Shown here piece after piece: positions 42,423 to 50,874 of a DNA stretch of 64,000 nucleotides. The notes below the pieces were generated by a model, which was given only the letters and a program-made list of their open reading frames with translations, was not told where the DNA came from and did not search any database. The translations under genes were made by a program, and so were the position numbers. Location: positions 124,001 to 188,000 of the forward strand of contig CAWKGV010000022.1 in assembly GCA_963849305.1 (NCBI GenBank), written 5' to 3'. Position 1 is the first letter of the stretch; every line of letters begins with the position of its first letter. Source of the stretch: CAWKGV01 sp963849305 (GTDB taxonomy: Bacteria; Pseudomonadota; Alphaproteobacteria; Acetobacterales; Acetobacteraceae).

Positions 42423-45400
42423 CCTGGCTCCTCCTCTCTTCGAGCTGCTGCTCCTGCATGATCGCGACGATCGGTCCCAACAACTCCATGTCGGGCGACC
42501 TCCCAAGGCGCTCGCATCTTGCCTGATATTGCTGGACCAGTGGGGTCATCCAATGAGCAAACGCCGCAGGGTATTGGACGAATGCGGGCGATAAACTCCT
42601 GATGGCCTCTACATCGGCAACGACTGCATCCGCACTGCGCCCAAGGCCATCCAGGCAGTTCGCCTGAACGGCAAGCGACCCGGCGAGGTTGGGCCGGAAC
42701 GCCTCGGGGCGTTGCGCGGCCAGCTCACGGTAGAGCACCACCGCCTCTTCTGCTGCCGCCAGCGCCGGCTCGCGCCGGCCGAGAGCGCTCAGCATTGCGC
42801 CGAGGTTGTTGAGCGACCGGGCGAGATCGGGGCGGAACGCGTCGGGACGCTGCGCCGCCAGCTCGCGGTAGAGCGCCACCGCCTCTTCTGCCGCCGCCAG
42901 TGCCGGCTCGCGCCGGCCGAGAGCGCTCAGCATCGTGCCGAGGTTGTTGAGCGACCGGGCGAGATCGGGGCGGAACGCGTCGGGACGCTGCGCCGCCAGC
43001 TCGCGGTAGAGCACCACCGCCTCGTCCGCCGCCGCCAGCGCCGGCTCGCGCCGGCCGAGAGCGCTCAGCATTGCGCCGAGGTTGTTGAGCGACAGGGCGA
43101 GATCGGGGCGGAACGCGTCGGGACGCTGCGCCGCCAGCTCGCGGTAGAGCGCCACCGCCTCTTCCGCCGCCGCCAGCGCCGGCTCGCGCCGGCCGAGATC
43201 GCTCAGCCTGTTGCCGAGGTTGTTGAGCGACCGCGGCGAGATCGGGGCGGAACGCGTCGGGACGCTGCGCCGCCAGCTCGCGGTAGAGCGCCACCGCCTC
43301 CTCCGCCGCCGCCAGCGCCGGCTCGCGCCGGCCGAGATCGCTCAGCATTGTGCCGAGGTTGTTGAGCGACGCGGGCGAGATCGGGGCGGAACGCGTCGGG
43401 ACGCTGCGCCGCCAGCTCGCGGTAGAGCGCCACCGCCTCTTCCGCCGCCGCCAGCGCCGGCTCGCGCCGGCCGAGATCGCTCAGCATGTTGCCGAGGTTG
43501 TTGAGCGACCGGGCGAGATCGGGGCGGAACGCGTCGGGACGCTGCGCCGCCAGCTCGCGGTAGAGCGCCACCGCCTCTTCCGCCGCCGCCAGCGCCGGCT
43601 CGCGCCGGCCGAGAGCGCTCAGCATTTGCCGAGGTTGTTGAGCGACAGGGCGAGATCGGGGCGGAACGCGTCGGGACGCTGCGCCGCCAGCTCGCGGTAG
43701 AGCGCCACCGCCTCCTCCGCCGCCGCCAGTGCCGGCTCGCGCCGGCCGAGAGCGCTCAGCCTGTTGGCGAGGTTGTTGAGCGACCCGGCGAGGTCGGGCC
43801 GGAACGCGTCGGGACGCTGCGCCGCCAGCTCGCGGTAGAGCGCCACCGCCTCTTCCGCCGCCGCCAGCGCCGGCTCGCGCCGGCCGAGAGCGCTCAGCAT
43901 TGCGCCGAGGTTGTTGAGCGACGCGGCGAGATCGGGCCGGAACGCGTCGGGACGTTGCGCCGCCAGCTCGCGGTAGAGCGCCACCGCCTCCTCCGCCGCC
44001 GCCAGCGCCGGCTCGCGCCGGCCGAGAGCGCTCAGCATGTTGCCGAGGTTGTTGAGCGACCGGGCGAGATCGGGCCGGAACGCGTCGGGACGCTGCGCCG
44101 CCAGCTCGCGGCGAAGCGCCACCGCCTCTTCCGCCGCCGCCAGCGCCGGCTCGCGCCGGCCGAGATCGCTCAGCATGTTGCGCGAGGTTGTTGAGCGACA
44201 GCGGCGAGGTCGGGCCGGAACGCGTCGGGGCGCTGCGCGGCCAGCTCGCGGTAGAGCGCCACCGCCTCCTCCGCCGCCGCCAGCGCCGGCTCGCGCCGGC
44301 CGAGATCGCTCAGCATGTTGCCGAGGTTGTTGAGCGACCGGGCGAGATCGGGCCGGAACGCGTCGGGACGTTGCGCGGCCAGCTCGCGGTAGAGCGCCAC
44401 CGCCTCCTCCGCCGCCGCCAGCGCCGGCTCGCGCCGGCCGAGAGCGCTCAGCATGTTGCGCGAGGTTGTTGAGCGACCCGGCGAGGTCGGGCCGGAACGC
44501 GTCGGGACGTTGCGCGGCCAGCTCGCGGTGGAGCGCCACCGCCTCCTCCGCCGCCGCCAGTGCCGGCTCGCGCCGGCCGAGAGCGCTCAGCCTGTTGGCG
44601 AGGTTGTTGAGCGATGCCGCGCGGAGCGCCAGCAATTCCGGTTCGGTTCCGGCCTGTTCGGCGAGCGCGCCTGCGATCCGCTCTTGTGCATGCGCCGCAA
44701 GTTCACGTAACGCCAAGGTTTGTTCTGGCAGCTCGCTAGCGAGCGCCCACAGGGCGGCCCAATCGATCCGTGCGATCGATCAAATGCCGAAGCCAAGCGA
44801 TGCTGCAATGGTTGGCATCACCTCGCGCGAAATCCTGTGCCGTTCGGATCAATGTTGCGGCAACTTTCCCAGCCGCGCGCTGCCATGCGCGCTCCACGAT
44901 CTCGGTTTGCACGCTGGGAAATCGGCGATGCTCCCGCATCTCTTGGAGCAGGAACGCCTCGCCGATGAGGTCCGGCCGTATCGCGTCAATTTCCGTTCCG
45001 ATATGCAGAGGCAGTGGCTTCGGCCAAACGGTTGACGATATCTGCGGCCGGAGTCGTTTCCGGAAAGCCCATGACGCGCCGCTCTTCCGCGACAAGTTTG
45101 AGAGCGTCCTCGGCTCTGCACCCGCCTTGCAACGTTATGCACATCGTTAGATGGGCAACCAGCTTGTCAGACAAGCCCCACTCGGAAGCGAGATGGATCA
45201 GTCGCTCACGTTCCCGGCTCGCCGCACGCTCCGCCAGGTCTACCCGACTGAGGGCCAGTGCCGCCGCGGCGCCGGTTTGGATTGCCTCTGCGCCGGCCAT
45301 CATCAGATACAAAGGCTCGTTGTTGATGGTGTCATCTCCGAGCCGACGGTCGAAATCCGGGTTCATGCCAGGCAGCGGTGGCTGCGGAATTGGTCTGCCT

Positions 45401-46123
45401 TCCCGCGATTTGCCCTGCTAGCCGCATCGTTTCGGCCAACAGCGCGCGCCGGTCTTCAACGTCGGTCAGGCTCCGCAACGGCACCGGTTCCGGTGGATCG
45501 GCCAGTTCGTCCGGTCCGGGATCGGAGAAGCTGACCGATCGAAGCAAGTCCGCCCACCAGCCCAGATCGCGTTCGGCGTGCCGTTCGAGCAGCAGCAGCC
45601 GAAGTTTCTGGCCGCCTGACTGCGACTCGGGCCGGGCCAGGATCTCCAACCAGGTTCGTAAGGCACCCGCGAGCGCGGCAGCGTAGTCGATCACGACCAA
45701 AGTCGGCTTGGTCCAGCGCCAACTAACCGAACTCTCCACGAATTTGGCGAACTGGCTGTATTGCGCGAACCCGGCAGTCCAACCAAAGCTTTCCGCTCGG
45801 TCGCACAGTTCTATCGCCAGCCTGGTCTTGCCGGCACCGGCCCGGCCAGTGACGCAGCGGACTGAAACAGGCCGATCCGACGCGAGCCACTCGCGCAGGT
45901 TCGACACATCGGCGTCCCGCCCGAACAGGGTGGTCGCGCGTAGATCGACACGGAACAATTCCAGTTCCGTTTTCGGCTGGGGCTGTTTGATCTTGCGCGC
46001 GTGCTTTCGGACCAAATGAAGTTCGGACGCGCCCGCGTAAACAATGACGGTATTGTCGTCGCCTCTGAACTGAACGCCGATGCCGCGTTCGCCGACCGTC
46101 TGCTGCAAAGATGCACCTGCCAT
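42412..46123 (-). pseudogene. NLR/STAND-like NTPase with TPR array, multiply frameshifted
   Basis: The gene starts at ATG 46123: about 55 residues including the beta-prone RGDDNTVIVYAG, a linker, then LFGRDADVSNLREWL and Walker A GRAGAGKT (93-100) and Walker B LVVIDYA (142-148). After a frameshift near 45397 it continues PGMNPDFDRRLGDDTINNEPLYLMMAGAEA, shifts again near 45020 (PLHIGTEIDAIRPDLIGEAFL) and near 44775 (RIDWAALWALASEL), and enters about 14 TPR-type units of 46 residues. Further one-base indels lie near 44460, 44180, 43625, 43370 and 43215. The C-terminus is LLGPIVAIMQEQQLEERRSQDGH. NLR-like NTPases of this type act in programmed death and phage defence. The unbroken design would be about 1237 codons. 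Confidence 0.75.
42690..44630. repeat. tandem 138-bp TPR-coding repeats (about 14 units)
   Basis: The 138-bp unit encodes ALGRREPALAAAEEAVALYR plus ELAAQRPDAFRPDLARSLNN plus LGNMLS. The block GTTGTTGAGCGA (plus strand) occurs 14 times, near 42798, 42938, 43080, 43218, 43357, 43496, 43632, 43770, 43908, 44046, 44185, 44324, 44464 and 44604. Units are nearly identical at DNA level, implying recent expansion or gene conversion. Small indels always fall around the LARSLNNLG codons. Confidence 0.9.
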
Positions 46124-46334
46124 CTTGGCAGTTTACCCAGCTACCTATAAAGACGCAATTTCTTGCTGAATTCGACCCTCAAACGCGTCGGCCGCTATCG
46201 TGGGGACGCTCGACCGGGCATATTGCCTAGGGCGATCGGGAGACAAAGCTGATGCGCTGCAAAGGAGCGTGCGGGGGAAAAGGACCAGAGCATGGCGCGT
46301 TATTGATCGCGTCATCCGGACGACGCTCAAGGCA

Positions 46335-46654
46335 TCACGCCAGCCAGTTCTCCACGGTCAGACCACGGATGCGTCGGAACTCCGCAACGTTCGCCGTCAC
46401 CACGGTCGCGCCAAGCTGGAGAGCATGAGCCGCGATCAGTAGGTTATTCGACGCGATGAGGCGACCGGCGGCCTCCAGATTGGCGCGGATGCTGCCATAC
46501 GCGCCATCGGCGGCCGGCACGTCGAACGGCAGCACCGGCACCTCGGATAGAAATTCCTCAACCCTGCGCAGGAACTGCGGCGACCCCTCTTGGCGCAGCC
46601 GTAGCGCAGTTCGCCGCCACGATGATGCTGACGCAAACCGCGTCGCCTGCTGCT
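46335..46654 (-). pseudogene. VapC-type PIN toxin, degraded
   Basis: The C-terminal two thirds of a PIN ribonuclease. Visible parts are GDAVCVSIIVAA, ELRYGCAKRG, SPQFLRRVEEFLSEVPVLPFD, then RLIASNNLLIAAHALQLGATVVTANVAEFRRIRGLTVENWLA, spread over three frames. The N-terminal DTN motif that supplies the first catalytic Asp is absent; the antitoxin stop is followed almost directly by residue about 40 of a normal VapC. It cannot encode an active nuclease. Confidence 0.75.
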
Positions 46655-46824
46655 CTAGCGCACCAGCTCGATGATGAGACGGTCGCTGTCACGACTGATG
46701 ACCCCCTCGCTGCCTGGTGCAACTCGAACTCTACCAGCATGCGAATGGCCTGGTTGCGGTTATTGCGGAGCAGACGCACTTGGCGTTGTGCGGGATTGGA
46801 CTGGGGCACTGCTTCGGCCTCCAT
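46655..46824 (-). pseudogene. VapB-type antitoxin, frameshifted
   Basis: It starts at ATG 46824: MEAEAVPQSNPAQRQVRLLRNNRN then QAIRMLVEFEL. One base slips near 46715 and the SpoVT/AbrB-type domain ends GSEGVISRDSDRLIIELVR. The NNRNQAIR block is the standard AbrB-fold motif of VapB/MazE-type antitoxins. It overlaps nothing and is divergent from the TMEM175 gene. Confidence 0.7.
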
Positions 46825-46895
46825 GGTATATGTCTCCGACAGATACCGACTTGGATGCCAGTTCAAGCCGAGTTGGCGCGGCAAAGGAGTGTGCG

Positions 46896-47474
46896 GTGGA
46901 GAAGGACCGGCTGGCTGCATTCAGTGACGGCGTGATCGCCGTCATCATCACGATCATGGTGCTCGACCTGAAGATACCCGACCGTGCCGGGCTGGATGCA
47001 TTGAAGAATCTAACGCCGGTGTTCTTCAGCTACGTCCTGAGTTTCGTCAACGTAGCCATTTATTGGAATAACCATCATCATTTCTTCCAACTGGTGCCTC
47101 GCGTGAACGGCGCCATCCTCTGGGCCAACATCCACTTGCTGTTCTGGCTCTCGCTCGTTCCCTTCACCACCGGCTGGATGGGAGAGAACCACTTCGCGGC
47201 GATCCCCACCGCCGTTTACGGTGTGGTGTTGTTGCTTTGCGCGCTAGCTTGGTATGTGATGCAACTGACGATTATCCGCGCACAGGGAAATGAATCGGCG
47301 TTGGCGCACGCGATCGGGCGCGACATCAAGGGCAAGGTTTCGCCCGTGTTGTATATCGCGGGCATCTTGTTGGCGTTTGTCCATACCTGGATCTCGGATG
47401 CGCTCTACGTCTTGGTCGCTCTGATGTGGTTGATTCCGGACCGGCGCGTCGAAAGAGTGGTTGGCCGGGAATAG
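46896..47474 (+). CDS. TMEM175-family (DUF1211) potassium channel-like membrane protein
   Basis: A 192-residue protein with six predicted transmembrane helices. Helix 1 carries the family signature RLAAFSDGVIAVIITIMVLDLKIP; helix 2 is SYVLSFVNVAIYWNNHHHFF, and later helices include LLFWLSLVPFTTGWMGENH. Bacterial TMEM175 proteins form tetrameric K+ channels without the classical TVGYG filter. Start is GTG 46896 after AAAGGAG; longer frames upstream are antisense to vapB. Confidence 0.9.
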   Translation: MEKDRLAAFSDGVIAVIITIMVLDLKIPDRAGLDALKNLTPVFFSYVLSFVNVAIYWNNHHHFFQLVPRVNGAILWANIHLLFWLSLVPFTTGWMGENHFAAIPTAVYGVVLLLCALAWYVMQLTIIRAQGNESALAHAIGRDIKGKVSPVLYIAGILLAFVHTWISDALYVLVALMWLIPDRRVERVVGRE

Positions 47475-47572
47475 GCGGTGCTCGGTTAGACTAGGGTAGC
47501 CAGACCGTGGCAGGGCTTGTCGTGGTAAGCCACGGCTTCGAGGGAGCAAGAAAGCCGTGCATTCCCGCGAAA

Positions 47573-49097
47573 GAGCCTGTGAAAGAAAATGGCGAAACCC
47601 CAGGTTTTTTGATTCTGTCGGATGGTGATTGCCGGGGGCGATGATGTCTGGCGGAGCGCGTTATCTGCAAGTCGATCGGGCGCAGCTGCGCTGGGAGATG
47701 ACGGATTTGGAGGGCCAGCTGCCGACCGAGCATCGCGCGCGGGTGGTCTGGGCGTTCGTGGGCACGCTGGACCTGCGAGCGCTGTATGATCGCATCCGCG
47801 CGCGGGAAGGCGAGCCCGGCCGTCCGCCGCCCGACCCCAAGCTGCTGCTGGCGCTGTGGCTGTTTGCCACGCTGGAAGGGATCGGCTCGGCCCGCCAGTT
47901 GGCGCTGTTGTGCGAGCGCGACATCGCCTATCGCTGGCTGTGTGGTGGCGTGCCGGTGAACCATCACGGTCTGAGCGACTTTCGGGTCGGCCATGCCGCG
48001 GTTCTCGACCGGCTGCTGACCGAAAGCCTGACCGCGCTGCTTGCGGCGCAGGTGGTGACGCTCGACGAGGTGGCGATCGACGGCACGAAAGTGCGCGCCA
48101 GCGCCGGCAGGGGCTCGTTTCGCCGCGCCGCAAAGTTGACGGAGATCGAAACCGCGGCGCGAGAGCGCGTCGCCACTCTGAAGCAGGAGATCGAGAGCGA
48201 CCCGGCAGCAGCGACCGCCGCCGTCGTGCCGCTCGGCTTCGCGGCGCGCAGGCGGTGGCCGACCGGGCGGCCGAAGCCGCGCGCGCGTTGGAGAAGCTGG
48301 CCGCAGAGAAGGCGGAAAATGCCAAGCGGCACGCCAAGGCGGAGGCGGAGAAGAGCGAGCCGCGCGCCAGCCGAACCGACCCGGAGGCGCGCAAGATGCG
48401 CTTCGCCGATGGGGCGGTGCGCGCCGGCTACAACGTGCAACTGGCGGTCGAGCCCGCCACCAACATCATTCTTGCGGTCGAGGCCACGGACCGGCGCAAC
48501 GATTCCGCCTTCGCCGGGATCATGGTCGAGCAGATCAAGACCCGCCTCAAGGCACGACCGGGACGGCTTCTGGTGGACACCCATTATGCCACCCGCGAGG
48601 ACATCATCGCGCTGGCGGCCGACCAGGTGGAGGTCTATGCGCCGCCGCCGCCCGACAAGAGCGGCGCGTCCGCGGAGAGCCAACGCAAGCGGCGCTGGTA
48701 CCGAGAGCGCGAACCCGCGGCGGTGATGGCTTGGCGGCAGCGAATGGCCGACGAGGCGAGCCAGATGATCTACCGGCGTCGGTCCCGGATCGAGACCACC
48801 AACGCCATTCTGAAGCGCCGCGGTCTGGGCATCATGCCGGTGCGCTCTCTCGCCAGGGTGGCGTGCGTGGTGCTGTTGCAGGCAATCGCGCACAACCTCT
48901 GGCGCGCCCATTGCCTGCACACGGCCAGGGCCTGAGCGGTGCGTCAAGCAGTGATTGCGAGCGGAAACCTTGCAACAAGTCGCCTCGCTGCCCGCGACCA
49001 TACCGCCCTGCGCCAAATGCCACTCGCTCGCATGGCTCGGTCCCGACACCCAATTCGCCCATCTGTCGCGCCGAACTCCGATTTGCTTCACAGGCTC
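47573..49097 (+). mobile_element. IS1182-family insertion sequence, 1525 bp, in a REP hairpin loop
   Basis: Inverted ends start GAGCCTGTGAA (left; right read inward). A GAAA target duplication lies at 47569-47572 and 49098-49101. Joining the flanks gives CATTCCCGC-GAAA-GCGGGATG, a perfect hairpin whose loop is exactly the duplicated GAAA, so the element entered the loop of a REP palindrome. The transposase inside is frameshifted. Confidence 0.85.
47641..48935 (+). pseudogene. IS1182-family transposase, frameshifted
   Basis: The first frame gives LRWEMTDLEGQLPTEHRARVVWAFVGTLDLRALYDRI and DPKLLLALWLFATLEGIGSARQLALLC (DUF772-like N-terminal domain), then VTLDEVAIDGTKVRASAGRGSFR. Near 48243-48250 one base slips. 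The remainder (EARKMRFADGAVRAGYNVQLAVE, LLVDTHYATREDIIALAADQVEVYAP, YRRRSRIETTNAILKRRGLGIMPVRSL) contains the rest of the DDE core. Only one indel, so the element decayed recently or the base call is wrong. Confidence 0.85.
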
Positions 49098-49174
49098 GAA
49101 AGCGGGATGACGCAGAGAGGCGGTCAGCGCGGCGGCCAAGCAAGCCGTGGATGCCCGCATTCGCGGGCATGACG
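49098..49174. repeat. REP-like palindromes, right half of split unit and an intact unit
   Basis: 49098-49113 is the right arm (GAAAGCGGGATGACG) of the REP split by the IS1182 element. 49143-49174 is an intact unit, GCCGTGGATGCCCGC-ATT-CGCGGGCATGACGC, with stem ATGCCCGC/GCGGGCAT. Both are followed by CAGAGAGGCGG/CAGAGAGACGG, showing they are tandem members of one family. Confidence 0.75.
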
Positions 49175-49206
49175 CGCAGAGAGACGGTGCCAGCCCGGCC
49201 CTCAGC

Positions 49207-49244
49207 CCTCACCCCGGCCCTCTCCCGCAAGCGGGAGAAGGGAG
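49207..49244. repeat. palindromic intergenic repeat, copy 5
   Basis: CTCACCCCGGCCCTCTCCCG-CAAG-CGGGAGAAGGGAG: stem CTCTCCCG/CGGGAGAA with a CAAG loop, the best-preserved member of the family near 4481, 5860, 24622 and 32094. It lies directly downstream of the Uma2-type gene. Confidence 0.7.
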
Positions 49245-49257
49245 AACCTGCGTCACA

Positions 49258-49803
49258 TCACCCGAACACGCCTTGCAGCTCGATCCCCGGCGGCTCGAAG
49301 CGCACCGCACCATCGCGGATGATGAGCGTCGCGATCGCGCCCGCATCGTCGCGCACATGGTGTATGATCGCGCGGTCCTCGGTCCGGACGATCAGGTAAT
49401 GCCTAACCGACGGCAGCCGGAAATAGTCCGCGAGCTTGGCGCCGGCATCGCGCGCGCGGGTCGAGGGCGACAGAACCTCGATCACGATGATCGGATCGGT
49501 CAGCTTTATGGTCTCGTCGGGCAGCGGCGCGCCGCAACGGACCAGGACGTCGGGCTCGTAAACCGTATGCGCGTCCACCTCGACGGCCATGCCGTCCACG
49601 TAGGCCTCGCAGGCAAGGGCGGCGTCGATCGCATCGCGCAGACGGCGGTAGATCTCCCCCTTCGCCCGGGCATGGGCGATGCGCTCCGGCGCCATCGCGA
49701 CGACCTCGCCGGCCACGAGTTCGTAGCGCTCGCCTTCCGGGCGCTGCATGGCCCAGGCCAGGAAGGCGTCGGAGGTCATGACGGTGGGGGCGGGGTGGGG
49801 CAT
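49258..49803 (-). CDS. Uma2-family (DUF820) PD-(D/E)XK nuclease-like protein
   Basis: A 181-residue protein: MTSDAFLAWAMQRPEGERYELVAGEVVAMAPERIAHARAK, YEPDVLVRC (catalytic Asp), PIIVIEVLSPSTRARDAGAKLADYFRLPSVRHYLIV (Glu and Lys of the PD-(D/E)XK core) and a C-terminal beta sheet. The family is greatly expanded in cyanobacteria and some alphaproteobacteria; it has a restriction-nuclease fold but no established role. ATG 49803; stop followed by a palindromic repeat. Confidence 0.9.
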   Translation of the reverse strand: MPHPAPTVMTSDAFLAWAMQRPEGERYELVAGEVVAMAPERIAHARAKGEIYRRLRDAIDAALACEAYVDGMAVEVDAHTVYEPDVLVRCGAPLPDETIKLTDPIIVIEVLSPSTRARDAGAKLADYFRLPSVRHYLIVRTEDRAIIHHVRDDAGAIATLIIRDGAVRFEPPGIELQGVFG

Positions 49804-49823
49804 CGGGAGTCAGATTAGGCCCC

Positions 49824-50642
49824 CTACCGCGCCCCCACCACCCGCGCCGAGATCCGGCCGCGGCGGGTGATGACCACCTCGGCGCCCGCCTCGGCAGCGT
49901 CCAGTAGCTCGCGCATCCGGGCGCGCGCGTCCCGGCACTCCAGGGTCAGCCGCCCGCGCCAGGGCGCCGCGCCCTCCACCCGGCCCAGCGCCTCCCAAGC
50001 GCCCGATGCCTGCGCGCGCGCGGCGGCGAGCATCATCCCGGCGATGCGCCGCGCCGCCGCCAGCCGCTGCGGGCGATCGGGCCGCTCATGCCAGACCCAG
50101 GGGTCGCTCAGCAGGGCGCGCAGCGTGGCGAGCAGCGGAGCCATCGCCTCAGCGCGGTCGGCAAGGCCGGGCACCGCGGCGGCGAGCGCGCCATAGACCG
50201 TTTCCAGCACCAGAAGATGGCGCAGCGCCGCGCGCTCGCGCGCCGGTCCGTCGAGACAATGCGCATTGACGATGAGCGCGCGGTGCTGGTCCGGCTCGGC
50301 CGCGACGCACTCCAGCCAGGCGCGCACCAGCACCTCGACCAGCACCTCCGGCGCCGCGTCGGCATGGCTGTCCTGGGCGGAGCAGACGGCTTTGGTCAGC
50401 CGGTCCAGATGATCGAGCAGCAGCTCCGCCAGCAGGTCCTGCCGGCCGCGGTAGAACTGCCCAGCGACCGGGCGAGCGAGGCCCGCCGCATCGGAGATCC
50501 GGGTGAGCCCCACCGCCTCGACCCCATGCTCGGCGAATAGCCGCGCCGCTGTCTCGCGCACGCGCTGCTTGCGGGCGAGCGCAATCGGAGGGCCACCCGG
50601 GTGCTCCTCCCCTTGGTACTCCTCGTCCAGCGCGGGCAGCAT
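49824..50642 (-). CDS. TetR-family regulator with C-terminal Phd-like domain
   Basis: A 272-residue protein. The N-terminal TetR HTH (about residues 22-70) reads RKQRVRETAARLFAEHGVEAVGLTRISDAAGLARPVAGQFYRGRQDLLAEL; an all-helical ligand/dimer domain follows to about 225. The last 38 residues, LTLECRDARARMRELLDAAE then AGAEVVITRRGRISARVVGA, match the antitoxin fold of Phd/YefM proteins (helix-turn then E-x-VVITRRGRxxARV). No toxin gene follows. It may bind DNA through two domains. It lies between Uma2 and hpnH; regulation of either is possible but unshown. Confidence 0.85.
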   Translation of the reverse strand: MLPALDEEYQGEEHPGGPPIALARKQRVRETAARLFAEHGVEAVGLTRISDAAGLARPVAGQFYRGRQDLLAELLLDHLDRLTKAVCSAQDSHADAAPEVLVEVLVRAWLECVAAEPDQHRALIVNAHCLDGPARERAALRHLLVLETVYGALAAAVPGLADRAEAMAPLLATLRALLSDPWVWHERPDRPQRLAAARRIAGMMLAAARAQASGAWEALGRVEGAAPWRGRLTLECRDARARMRELLDAAEAGAEVVITRRGRISARVVGAR

Positions 50643-50874
50643 GACCTCCGGCCCTTCGTTCCCGGAATGTTCTGGTATGCGGGGGCGCCGGATTCAAGTC
50701 ATGGCAGGCATTCCGTGATCGCATCTATTTCTCTGACGTCTCAAAATCGCGACGGAGCGTGGCACGATGGTTGCTTTGCCTCTTGCGAAGTACATCGCCA
50801 GCCTTGGCAAGGCCCGGATGTACACAGCCAACAGCCAGATGTACACCAAAGCCGGCGCTGCCATCGGGGGGAGA

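Noticed and set aside
42712..44710. Arg/Ala-rich repeated plus-strand frames across the TPR array; also a possible CRISPR array
   Set aside because: The frames are antisense to TPR codons. The 138-bp units are contiguous, coding, and lack unique spacers, so it is not a CRISPR array.
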